The notes beneath the pieces were generated by a model. The model was not told the DNA's origin. It saw nothing but the letters and a program-made list of their open reading frames with translations, and did no database searches. This document shows positions 8,701-19,069 of a DNA stretch of 64,000 bases, piece by piece. The DNA comes from an uncultured Alistipes sp. (GTDB lineage Bacteria > Bacteroidota > Bacteroidia > Bacteroidales > Rikenellaceae). Location: contig CASELE010000001.1 in NCBI GenBank assembly GCA_949288735.1, positions 62,001 to 126,000 on the forward strand. The letters are read 5' to 3'. Both the position numbers and the translations under genes were made by a program. How positions within the stretch are numbered: the first letter of the stretch is position 1; each line of letters begins with the position of its first letter.

Positions 8701-10146
8701 ATGAGAGTGAGCGTCGTTTTGCGGTACATGGGGTTCGTGATGCTTTTCGTCGCGCTCTTCATGCTGCTCTCCGCCATCGTTGCCGCAGCCAACGGCTGGG
8801 ACTCCTCGTTCTATCCCCTGCTGCTGTCGTCGCTGCTCACGGTGCTGCTCGGACTCTTCCCGACCATCTTCGTCGAGCGGACCGAGCAGCTGACCACGAA
8901 GGAGGGCTACTGCATCGTGGTCTGTTCGTGGCTCGCCGCCTGCGTGGTGAGCATGTTCCCCTATCTGATGTGGGGCGGAGAGTTTACGCTGGTGAATGCC
9001 TGGTTCGAAAGCGTATCGAGCCTTACCACTACCGGAGCTTCAATCCTGAACGACGTGGAGGCTCTGCCGCGCGGACTGATGTTCTGGCGCATGTCATCGA
9101 CGTGGGTAGGCGGTGTCGGCGTCGTCATGTTCGCGCTGGTGATCCTGCCGTCGCTCGGCCGCAACAAGCTCACCCTCTCGAGCGTGGAGATGTCCACGCT
9201 GGCCAAGGACAATTTCCGCTACCGGACGCAGAAGATCGTGCAGATTCTGCTGGTGGTCTATGTGGGACTTACGGCGCTCTCCACTGTGTTGCTGAAACTG
9301 GCGGGCATGAACTGGTTCGATGCCCTTTGTCAGACGATGTCGGCCTGCGCCACGAGCGGACTTTCGACGAAGAACGCCAGTATCGCCTTCTGGAACAGTC
9401 CGCTTATCGAGACCATCCTCGTCTTTACGATGGCCGTTTCGGGCGTACACTTCGGCCTGATATACGCAACGGTTACGGGCAAACGCAACAACATCTTCCG
9501 ATCGGAGGTGACGCGGGCCTATTTCGGGATGCTGCTTATCGGAAGTCTTATCATAGCACTGAGTCTCTGGATAGAAGGCGTGTACGACAACTTTCCCTCG
9601 TCGTTCCGCTATGCGGTCTTTCAGTTCGTGTCGCTGGCCAGCACCTCCGGGTATGCCACGGCCGATACCAATCTCTGGACCCCCTTTGCCATACTGGTCC
9701 TCATCTTCGGATCGCTCGTCTGTGCCTGCGCCGGCTCGACGGCCGGCGGCATCAAGATGAACCGCATGGTTATCGCCGCCAAGATGCTGTGGGCGCGCCT
9801 GCGCCGGCAGCAGCATCCGAATGCCGTGATCCGTATCCGTGTCGACGGCGTGATGCAGGACGACGAAGCCATCAATGCCGTGCCGGTATTCATTGTCACC
9901 TATCTGATGCTTATCTTCATAGGAACGCTTGTCAGCACGATGTGCGGCGTCGATCTGATGACGAGTTTCTCGGCGGCCGTCGCCTGCATCGGCAACGTCG
10001 GCCCCGGATTCGGACTGGTAGGATCGCTCGACAACTACTCCGAATTGCCCGCACTGGTCCGTTTTTCCAATTCGCTGCTGATGCTCTTCGGTCGTCTGGA
10101 GATATTCGGATTGATCCAGCTCTTCTTCATCAAGTGGTGGAGATAA
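8701..10146 (+). CDS. trkH: TrkH/KtrB-type potassium uptake channel subunit
   Basis: 481-residue integral membrane protein. The four pore-loop filter segments of the TrkH family are visible in order: SLTTTGAS, ACATSGLS, ASTSGYAT and CIGNVGPG. The segment after the third (GSTAGGIKMNR) is also characteristic. It would conduct K+ across the inner membrane under control of a cytosolic NAD/ATP-binding TrkA/KtrA protein, which is not encoded next to it here. Preceded at 6 bp by the sensor-like membrane gene and followed at 14 bp by the SPOR-like gene. Confidence 0.94.
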   Translation: MRVSVVLRYMGFVMLFVALFMLLSAIVAAANGWDSSFYPLLLSSLLTVLLGLFPTIFVERTEQLTTKEGYCIVVCSWLAACVVSMFPYLMWGGEFTLVNAWFESVSSLTTTGASILNDVEALPRGLMFWRMSSTWVGGVGVVMFALVILPSLGRNKLTLSSVEMSTLAKDNFRYRTQKIVQILLVVYVGLTALSTVLLKLAGMNWFDALCQTMSACATSGLSTKNASIAFWNSPLIETILVFTMAVSGVHFGLIYATVTGKRNNIFRSEVTRAYFGMLLIGSLIIALSLWIEGVYDNFPSSFRYAVFQFVSLASTSGYATADTNLWTPFAILVLIFGSLVCACAGSTAGGIKMNRMVIAAKMLWARLRRQQHPNAVIRIRVDGVMQDDEAINAVPVFIVTYLMLIFIGTLVSTMCGVDLMTSFSAAVACIGNVGPGFGLVGSLDNYSELPALVRFSNSLLMLFGRLEIFGLIQLFFIKWWR

Positions 10147-10160
10147 AATATTGAAAGCTC

Positions 10161-11696
10161 ATGTTTCGCAATCTATTGCATATAACCGCCCCGCTGTTGT
10201 TTCCTGCGCTCCTGTTCTGTTCCGGCGTGCGGGCCCAGGAGGTGACACCGCGCATTGCCGGTCTGGAGCGTAATGCCGAGTACATGTCGCTGCTCCGCGA
10301 GCAGGCGCGCCTGCAGAGCGAGGAGGATTCGATCGTGCGGGTCGTGGCCGGACTGAGGCAGCGGTTCCGAGAGGAGCCGGTCGCGCGGCAGGAGATAGGC
10401 CGCCAGCTCATGGCGCTCGAAGAGCGCATCTTCGGTATCCGCGGTTCGCGCGGCGGCCTGATGGACCGCATTACGGCCATCGAACAGGAGTGGGTACTCG
10501 CCCACCTGGACGCCCCGCAGGACGACGGGATCTCTTCGGCCGGGGAGATAGAGAGCGCGCCGTGCCGAAACCTGATCTACAATGCCTACTTCGCACGGGA
10601 GCTGCCCGCTGCCGACTACGCCGCATTGTGCCGGGCCCAGGAGTTGGAGCTGACGGCCGTGGAGTATGTCAATCGCTACTATGTGGCGCATCGCCGGCTC
10701 GAACGGCTCGCCGAGGCATATGCAACGGCCGAGACCGAACAGCTCGCCGATTCTCTCCACAGACTCTGTAGCGAAGCCGCGACGGCCAATACCACCCTCT
10801 CCGATTCGCTGGCCGCAGCCTGGAACTACATCTACGACAACAAGAGCTACGCCTACACCTATCTGCTCGAGAAGCTGGGACAATACGATATTCTGGCCCA
10901 TGAAGGCGAACTCTATGCCCGGGCTTCGCGCGAGATCTCGGAACTGCGCGGCCGCACCGCATCGGATGCCGTGGTCGACTACTTCCTGCGCAAGCCGGTC
11001 GTTGTCGACTACGAGTCGAAACTCGCCGGACTGCTCGACTTCGACGCGGCGCTCGATTCGCTGCGCGGCGTAACCGCGCAGATACGGCTGGTCGACTACC
11101 GTCTTGCGCCCGTCGAGCTGCAGGAACGCTACTTCCTCGATTACGCGCCGATCGTCTATTCGACCAGGCCCGTATACAGCTATCAGAATCCGATTCCCGA
11201 GTGCCGTATCCATCCGCACGGGACGATTTACCGGCTGTTGCTCGGCACCTTCAACACCAAGCGTGCCGCCTCCGTATTCCGGGGTGCGTCGCCTCTTTCG
11301 TACCAGATCGACGAACAGGGCAAGTGGCGCTATTTTGCCGGAGGCTTTGCCACCGAAGAGCAGGCCGCCGAGGCGCAGGCCGAAGCGAAACGCCGCGGCT
11401 TCGTCCGCCCCGAGGTGGTTGTCTGGCGCGACGGCACGTACCGCAATCTGACACGTGATCCCGAACTGACGAAACGCTACTACCGGGTCGAAATCGAAGG
11501 TACGCTCTCCGATGCCGTGCGTGGGGTCATAACCGATCGGGCCGGAGGCCGCGAGCTCTCGAGGACGGGTGAAGGACGCTTCATGCTGGGTCTCTTCGAC
11601 GAACAGGCCGAGGCCGCCCGTGTGGCCGAAGCGCTCCGCGCGGCGGATCCGGCGCTCGACATACGTTTGGACGAGGTGGTCGAGATCGTGGAGTGA
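10161..11696 (+). CDS. Exported protein with C-terminal SPOR-like repeats
   Basis: 511 residues with a signal peptide ending near GVRAQ (about residue 25). The middle is helical and probably coiled-coil. The C-terminal third holds two SPOR-like units: about 350-412 (YRLLLGTFNTKRAA, then FAGGFATEEQAAEA) and about 435-505 (YYRVEIEG, then FMLGLFDEQAEAARVAEALR). SPOR domains bind denuded peptidoglycan glycans, so the protein probably sits at the cell wall. It follows trkH by 14 bp on the same strand; whether it works with the channel is unknown. Confidence 0.75.
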   Translation: MFRNLLHITAPLLFPALLFCSGVRAQEVTPRIAGLERNAEYMSLLREQARLQSEEDSIVRVVAGLRQRFREEPVARQEIGRQLMALEERIFGIRGSRGGLMDRITAIEQEWVLAHLDAPQDDGISSAGEIESAPCRNLIYNAYFARELPAADYAALCRAQELELTAVEYVNRYYVAHRRLERLAEAYATAETEQLADSLHRLCSEAATANTTLSDSLAAAWNYIYDNKSYAYTYLLEKLGQYDILAHEGELYARASREISELRGRTASDAVVDYFLRKPVVVDYESKLAGLLDFDAALDSLRGVTAQIRLVDYRLAPVELQERYFLDYAPIVYSTRPVYSYQNPIPECRIHPHGTIYRLLLGTFNTKRAASVFRGASPLSYQIDEQGKWRYFAGGFATEEQAAEAQAEAKRRGFVRPEVVVWRDGTYRNLTRDPELTKRYYRVEIEGTLSDAVRGVITDRAGGRELSRTGEGRFMLGLFDEQAEAARVAEALRAADPALDIRLDEVVEIVE

Positions 11697-11762
11697 CACT
11701 GCCCGCAGGGAATCCGCCCGCCGAAAAATTCTCCGCAAGCTGGAAACCCGTCCGATTTTCGA

Positions 11763-11770
11763 TATCTTTG
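11763..11770 (+). promoter_or_regulatory. -7 box TATCTTTG for the first FISUMP lipoprotein gene
   Basis: Exact TAnnTTTG match 50 nt upstream of the ATG at 11821. No convincing -33 TTG. Confidence 0.5.
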
Positions 11771-11820
11771 CATCCGTAACTCCGGTCGCCCGGCGACCAT
11801 TGACATCACACGAAACCATC

Positions 11821-13197
11821 ATGAATCTATTCCCGAACTTCCGATGGCGGATCCTGCTGCCCGCCCTGCTGCTTCTGGCCGCCTGCAACAAGAACGACGC
11901 TCCGACCCTCCGGCTGGGAGCGGGTGCCATTCTGGTAGATGCTCCGGGATCTGCCGGGACACTGAGCTTCTCCGCTTCGCATGTGGACCGCATATCGGTA
12001 ACGGCCATTCCCGAAGGGTGGACGATCGTCGCCGATCTCGCCACGATGACCCTGACGGCCACGGCTCCGGCCGACGGCGGCACGCGTTCGGGTACGGCTT
12101 CGGTTGTGGGATACGGTCCCGGAGGCTCGGCTACGGAGGAGCTTTTCGTGGGTATTACGGAACGGGAGGATCTGAGCGACCGCCAGTCGGGCTGCTTCAT
12201 CGTTTCGGAGCCCGACCGGGAGTATCGTTTCGACGCGCGGGTACGCGGCGAGGGGGCCGGACGGATCGATACGCGCGACGTGCGTATCATCTGGCAGACC
12301 GGTTCGGATCTGATCCGTTACGGACGTCTGGACGACGGTATCTACTCGTTCTACGTGGCCGGCGACGGCGAACTCGTCGAAGGCAACGTGTTGCTCGGTG
12401 CCTACGATGCGGCGGGTACGCTGCTTACCACGTGGCATCTGTGGCTTGTCGGCACGGATGACATCGGCGAGCAGACCTATGCGAACGGCCGGACCTTCAT
12501 GTCGCTCAATCTCGGGGCGCTCGGCAATACGAATGCTACCGGAGAGGAGATTCTCGGATCGTTCGGTCTCTATTATCAGTGGGGCCGCCGTACCCCCTTC
12601 GTCGGGCCCGACCGCTTCGATGCCGCCGGCGGTCGCGACGCGTCGCTCTACAACGACGGTGGAGCGCACGTCTATGTAGAATACCTGGCTGCCGCGGGCG
12701 ATGCGGCGTATGCCGAGACGCATCCGTTGCAGTACCTGCTCGGCTCATCGGAAAACAACTACGACTGGCATGTTGCCGGCCGCACCGAGGAGCTCTGGAG
12801 CGGCACCGCGAAGAGCGAACACGACCCCTGTCCCCGCGGATGGCGCGTGCCGACGGCCGATGAACTCGCCGGCCTGCGGATCGCCGATCTGGCGGCCGAC
12901 GCCGCGGAGAGCTACGGCTGGGAGCTCACCGACGGCGTGATGACCTCCTTCTACCCTGCCGGCGGCTTCCGCACCTATCTGACGGGGCTCGTCCAAAATC
13001 TCTACAGCCCGGTCGAAGGGGTCGATGTCCCCCGTCCGTGGATGGGCTGCTATTGGACCTCCACCCTCTCCGGCACCGAGGCCTCGGCTCTGACCTTCTG
13101 GTACGACGCGGCCGATCCGGCGGCGAGCGGCATCGACGGAACGGCGCCCCGCTACAGGGCCGACGGCATGCTGATACGCTGCGTGCGCGACGAGTGA
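11821..13197 (+). CDS. FISUMP-domain surface lipoprotein with BACON-like N-terminus
   Basis: 458 residues. A lipoprotein signal peptide ends in LLLAAC. Residues about 30-115 look like a BACON/Ig-like domain (..IPEGWTIVAD.. followed by repeated beta strands). The rest is a FISUMP (Fibrobacter succinogenes major paralogous) domain, recognised from AN-GRTFMSLNLG near residue 225, the segment HDPCPRGWRVPTADEL, and the ending GYWTST-like then RCVRDE. Such proteins are surface exposed in Bacteroidota; their ligands are mostly unknown. The frame is open further upstream, but 11821 gives the signal peptide and lies after the -7 box. A second FISUMP gene follows with its own promoter. Confidence 0.8.
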   Translation: MNLFPNFRWRILLPALLLLAACNKNDAPTLRLGAGAILVDAPGSAGTLSFSASHVDRISVTAIPEGWTIVADLATMTLTATAPADGGTRSGTASVVGYGPGGSATEELFVGITEREDLSDRQSGCFIVSEPDREYRFDARVRGEGAGRIDTRDVRIIWQTGSDLIRYGRLDDGIYSFYVAGDGELVEGNVLLGAYDAAGTLLTTWHLWLVGTDDIGEQTYANGRTFMSLNLGALGNTNATGEEILGSFGLYYQWGRRTPFVGPDRFDAAGGRDASLYNDGGAHVYVEYLAAAGDAAYAETHPLQYLLGSSENNYDWHVAGRTEELWSGTAKSEHDPCPRGWRVPTADELAGLRIADLAADAAESYGWELTDGVMTSFYPAGGFRTYLTGLVQNLYSPVEGVDVPRPWMGCYWTSTLSGTEASALTFWYDAADPAASGIDGTAPRYRADGMLIRCVRDE

Positions 13198-13370
13198 CAT
13201 GCGCGAGGCTCCGCCCAGCGGAACAAAATACCGGATACGCTACCGCCCGCCATCAACAAACGATTGCGGGCGGGTTTGTTATACCGTCCGGTGTACATCC
13301 GCGGAATTTCACGGTCCATGCCGCCGCACAAGAGCGGAAAGCGTATGTGGGTGAATTTTACCGCCTGTTG

Positions 13371-13401
13371 TTGCCGGATTATGCGAAAAAGACTATTTTT
13401 G
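13371..13401 (+). promoter_or_regulatory. Bacteroidota promoter: TTG - N20 - TATTTTTG
   Basis: The -33 TTG is at 13371-13373 and the -7 TATTTTTG at 13394-13401, spacing 20 nt. The ATG at 13445 would have a leader of about 35-40 nt. Confidence 0.7.
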
Positions 13402-13444
13402 TGTGATAATGGATTGTTTTTCCGCTTCATAAAAGTACCAACCC

Positions 13445-14785
13445 ATGAAAAAAGTTCTTTACCTGACAAGCTTCGGTCTGCTTGTCTTGTTCGGCGGCGG
13501 ATGTTCGCAACCGTCGGATAACGGAAGCCTCCGACAGGTGGCAATCGCTCCGGTCATTACACGGGTCGAGGGGCTCAACTTCGAGGTCGCCGACCGGATC
13601 GGTCTCTCTATCGTCCGCGCTTCGGGCTCCTACGTCGAGAACAAGCCGATGACCTACGACGGCACCCTCTTCACGTCACCCGACCTGACCTGGTATGCCG
13701 AGCGCGACGAACAGGCGACGCTCGTAGCCTACTATCCCTATGACCCCGAAGGAGTGCCTGCGGGCTTCATGGTGGCAGCCGACCAGTCGGCCGGTACCGA
13801 GGAGTCCGATCTGCTGGGAGCGGTCAAGTCGGGTGTCGTCCCCACATCGTCGGCTGTCGGCATGGTCTTCCGCCACCTGCTTTCGTCGGTACGTGTGGTG
13901 GTGACCAATACGACCCGGACGGCCGTTACCGAACTGAAGATCGGGGGTACGGTGCTCGAAGCCGAAGTCGAGCTTCAAAGCCAGACGGTTCGGGCACGCA
14001 GCGGAGCCTCGCCGCAGGAGATACGTGCCTTTGTCGCGGAGGGCAGCGACATCTACGAGGCGGTCGTGGTGCCGCAGAGCGCGGCGCTGCGGATTACGGT
14101 GGCCACGGACGACGGCCGCAGCCGTTCGGCCGAATTCGACGTCAATACCTTCCTGCCGGGGAAGTACTACACCGTATCGCTCGTCGTCGAGGAGGAGGCG
14201 CTGCGTACGACACTCAGCGGCGAGGTGGCCGACTGGGAGACGGGTGGCGCCCTGGAGTCCGGCGGAGAGAATACGGGTGAGACGGACGGGACGGAGCAAC
14301 CCGACGTGCCGTCCGACGGGACGATGCTCTGCATGGGTGAAAGTTATACGACGGTCGAAATCGGCGGCCGGATCTGGATGGCGGAGAATCTGCGTTACGT
14401 CCCCGAAGATTCGATGGACGGGTGCTGGTACCCCAACGGAGAGATCTCGAACAGGGAGAAATACGGCATGCTCTACAACTTCGATGCGGCACAGCGGTTC
14501 TGTCCCGAAGGGTGGCGTCTGCCCGACAAGGAGGATTTCGAGGCGTTGATCGCCGCGCTTGAACCTCCCTACGATTTCATTCCGCTGGCGGGCATCTATG
14601 CCAGGAGCCAGAACCAGCCCCTCTATTTCGATGCCCGGGGCTATCTGATGGGCTCCACGCCGGGTCAGGCCTCGTCGCTCGGTCTCTATCTCCTGCATAC
14701 GGGTGTTGGCACGGAGTCGCTGGCAATCCAGGAGTCGGCGCTTGCCAACGGCGTGTCGGTCCGTTTCGTGCGCGATGCGGAATAA
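13445..14785 (+). CDS. Fimbrillin-like / FISUMP lipoprotein
   Basis: 446 residues with a lipoprotein signal peptide ending GGGC at about residue 20. Residues about 30-260 have the fimbrillin-family (Mfa_like_1) pattern: VADRIGLSIV, then NKPMTYDGTLF, DLTWYAERDEQATLVAYYPY and a LPGKYYTVSLVV strand near the domain end. A short acidic/Gly linker follows. The C-terminal 150 residues form a compact FISUMP domain (GRIWMAENLRYVPED, FCPEGWRLPDKEDFEALI, ending VSVRFVRDAE). It is probably surface anchored, either a minor fimbrial component or an adhesin-like protein. Own promoter and a strong terminator downstream, so it is likely monocistronic. Confidence 0.75.
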   Translation: MKKVLYLTSFGLLVLFGGGCSQPSDNGSLRQVAIAPVITRVEGLNFEVADRIGLSIVRASGSYVENKPMTYDGTLFTSPDLTWYAERDEQATLVAYYPYDPEGVPAGFMVAADQSAGTEESDLLGAVKSGVVPTSSAVGMVFRHLLSSVRVVVTNTTRTAVTELKIGGTVLEAEVELQSQTVRARSGASPQEIRAFVAEGSDIYEAVVVPQSAALRITVATDDGRSRSAEFDVNTFLPGKYYTVSLVVEEEALRTTLSGEVADWETGGALESGGENTGETDGTEQPDVPSDGTMLCMGESYTTVEIGGRIWMAENLRYVPEDSMDGCWYPNGEISNREKYGMLYNFDAAQRFCPEGWRLPDKEDFEALIAALEPPYDFIPLAGIYARSQNQPLYFDARGYLMGSTPGQASSLGLYLLHTGVGTESLAIQESALANGVSVRFVRDAE

Positions 14786-17044
<2,259 letters not shown>

Positions 17045-17070
17045 GAACGGAGCGCGACTCTGCTACGGAC

Positions 17071-17101
17071 GAGGGCCCGCCGGAATGTCCGGCGGGCCCT
17101 C
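17071..17101. terminator. Perfect 14-bp hairpin between convergent GH97 and porin genes
   Basis: Arms 17071-17084 and 17088-17101 are perfectly complementary around a 3-nt loop. There is no long T-run on either side. It lies exactly between two converging genes and most likely acts as a bidirectional terminator. Confidence 0.75.
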
Positions 17102-17126
17102 GGTGTCATGCGTGGTCGTGCGACGC

Positions 17127-18167
17127 TCAGAAGCGGGCCATGAACTCCACGACCAGCTTGTCCTGTTCGGAGAGAGCCGGCGTGACCCCCTCCCTGTAGA
17201 AGTAGCTCTCCCAGTTGAGCCGGATGTCGGCCTTGAATGGCAGCCCGAGACTGAAGGTGAGGCCGCCGGTGACGCGGTGCCGTGCCGGGTCGTCGATGAG
17301 CAGCAGCCCGTCGGGCCCCGCCTCGCCGGTGCTGTGGTCGGACATGTAGTCGTAACGGGCGAGGAAGGATATTTTGGTGAAGACGCGGCGCAGCGGCAAA
17401 TCGTAGCAGGCGAAGGCATCCACGGCGTTCACACCCTCGAAAAGGCCGTTGCCGTAGTTCTTGCGCAGATACTCCGCCTCGATATGGAGCCGGTCGTTCT
17501 GATAGTACATGCCCGCATCGTACATCATGATGCGTACGATGTCCGGATGGGTCTTCTGCACACTGAGCGTGAGGTTCACGCGGTCGGCAAAGAGAGCCTG
17601 TGCCTTGACCGAATAGTTGAACGAATTGGTCCAGAAATCCTTCTGGGCCGTCAGGCCCGAGCCGCTGAAGAGTCCGCCCTCGAGTTTGACCGGAACGGGA
17701 CCTCCGAAGGCATAGCTGAGCGTGGCGCCGGCATCGCGTACGTTGCCGACCTGCTTGGCGATGAAGGAACGGTTGGCGAAATACTGTTCGTGCGGCGAAC
17801 GGTGGGCGTCGATGGTAAAGGGTACACGCATCTGTCCGATGGTGAAATTGAGTCGTTTACGCATCATGTGGAGCCGCACGTAGGCATCGAGCATCTTGAT
17901 CTGCCCTTCGTCCGAGAGATCGATTTCGGCTTTGTATCCGACGATCGGCGTGACGTTGCCGGAGAGACTGAAGCGGGCGTTGCGGACCTGGAACCGGGCT
18001 TCGTCGATTTCGGGTTGCCATTCGAACTTGCCGCGGACCGTTCCATGGATTTCGACCGTGAATTTCCTGTCGCCGCCGGCACGGACGGTCGTGTCGGCCT
18101 GGCGGGCGCCGAGCGGGAGCATTGAGCCGAGCATGGCGGCGAGGAGCAGCGGAATGTGGGGTTTCAT
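17127..18167 (-). CDS. OprO/OprP-type (phosphate-selective) outer-membrane porin
   Basis: 346 residues with a signal peptide (cleavage near LGARQA). The remainder alternates beta strands, for example GQMRVPFTIDAHRSPHEQYFANRSF, and ends in ..VEFMARF with a terminal aromatic, as outer-membrane barrels do. The pattern matches the phosphate-selective porin O/P family. It overlaps ppx by 4 nt (ATGA) as the last gene of the ppk-ppx operon, and that linkage supports a role in taking up phosphate or polyphosphate across the outer membrane. Substrate specificity is inferred from context only. Confidence 0.85.
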   Translation of the reverse strand: MKPHIPLLLAAMLGSMLPLGARQADTTVRAGGDRKFTVEIHGTVRGKFEWQPEIDEARFQVRNARFSLSGNVTPIVGYKAEIDLSDEGQIKMLDAYVRLHMMRKRLNFTIGQMRVPFTIDAHRSPHEQYFANRSFIAKQVGNVRDAGATLSYAFGGPVPVKLEGGLFSGSGLTAQKDFWTNSFNYSVKAQALFADRVNLTLSVQKTHPDIVRIMMYDAGMYYQNDRLHIEAEYLRKNYGNGLFEGVNAVDAFACYDLPLRRVFTKISFLARYDYMSDHSTGEAGPDGLLLIDDPARHRVTGGLTFSLGLPFKADIRLNWESYFYREGVTPALSEQDKLVVEFMARF

Positions 18168-19069
18168 CGTTCGGTGGTTGTTCGGTATTGTTTGTATAGC
18201 TGTCGGATGATGCCGTCGGCGAGTCCCATGCGCGGAACGGTCACGCTCTCGATACGGCAGATGCGCGCCACCGTGGTGAAGATCTGCAGCGCCGGGACAA
18301 TGACATCCGCCCGGCTCTGATTGAGATGGAGCACCTCCATGCGCTGAGCCACGGACATGGCTCTCAGCCGTTCGTAGAAGGCGTTGAGTTCGTCTGTGCG
18401 GATGCCTTCACGTGCCTTCTTTTCGAGCATCTTGTGCGTCTTGTTGATGTTGCCGCCCGAACCGATGATGCCCGACGGATGCCATGCGGCGGCCGCTCCG
18501 GCGAGCCACTCTTCGAAGCGGATACGCTCCTCGGGATCGACGGCGTTGCTGAGCATGCGGACCGTACCCAGCCGGAACGAGCGGGCTTCGACCTTTCGGC
18601 CGCCGGCATAGACGACCACTTCGGTACTGCCGCCGCCGACATCGACATAGAGATAGTTCTTCGTACGGTCGAGCATCTCGTTGAGTCCGCCCGCATCGTA
18701 GATCGTTTCGGCTTCGGTCGGACCGCTGATGATTTCGACCGTAATCCCGCTGCGGTTGCGTATGAGGTCGACCACTTCGGAACCGTTGGCCGCTTCGCGC
18801 ATGGCACTGGTGGCGTAGGCCCGATAGTCGCGGATTCCGAAGGCCCGGAAGAGGGCCGCGAATCCCTGCATGGCGTCGCACAGCGCTTCGGCCTTGGCCG
18901 CACTGATGCGGCCGTGCAGGAAGACGTCGTCGCCCAGACGGATCGGTACGCGGACGAAGGCCGCCTTCTTGAATTCGGTTTCGCGGGCGTAGGCCTCGAC
19001 GTAGTTGATCAGCAACCGGATGGCGTTCGAGCCTATGTCGATGGCTCCGAAGGTCATTCTATCCATCAT
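18164..19069 (-). CDS. ppx: Exopolyphosphatase / guanosine pentaphosphatase family protein
   Basis: 301 residues, a short Ppx/GppA with only the ASKHA-fold phosphatase core. Motifs include GAIDIGSNAIRLLI near the start, YVDVGGGSTEVVVY in the middle and GSGGNINK later. It would release phosphate from the end of polyphosphate or from pppGpp. The start is fixed by AAGGAGG directly before two consecutive ATGs (19069, 19066) and by the ATGA overlap with the ppk stop. The frame is open upstream but there it only shadows ppk1. Between ppk1 and the porin gene, making polyphosphate turnover the likely role. Confidence 0.9.
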   Translation of the reverse strand: MMDRMTFGAIDIGSNAIRLLINYVEAYARETEFKKAAFVRVPIRLGDDVFLHGRISAAKAEALCDAMQGFAALFRAFGIRDYRAYATSAMREAANGSEVVDLIRNRSGITVEIISGPTEAETIYDAGGLNEMLDRTKNYLYVDVGGGSTEVVVYAGGRKVEARSFRLGTVRMLSNAVDPEERIRFEEWLAGAAAAWHPSGIIGSGGNINKTHKMLEKKAREGIRTDELNAFYERLRAMSVAQRMEVLHLNQSRADVIVPALQIFTTVARICRIESVTVPRMGLADGIIRQLYKQYRTTTER

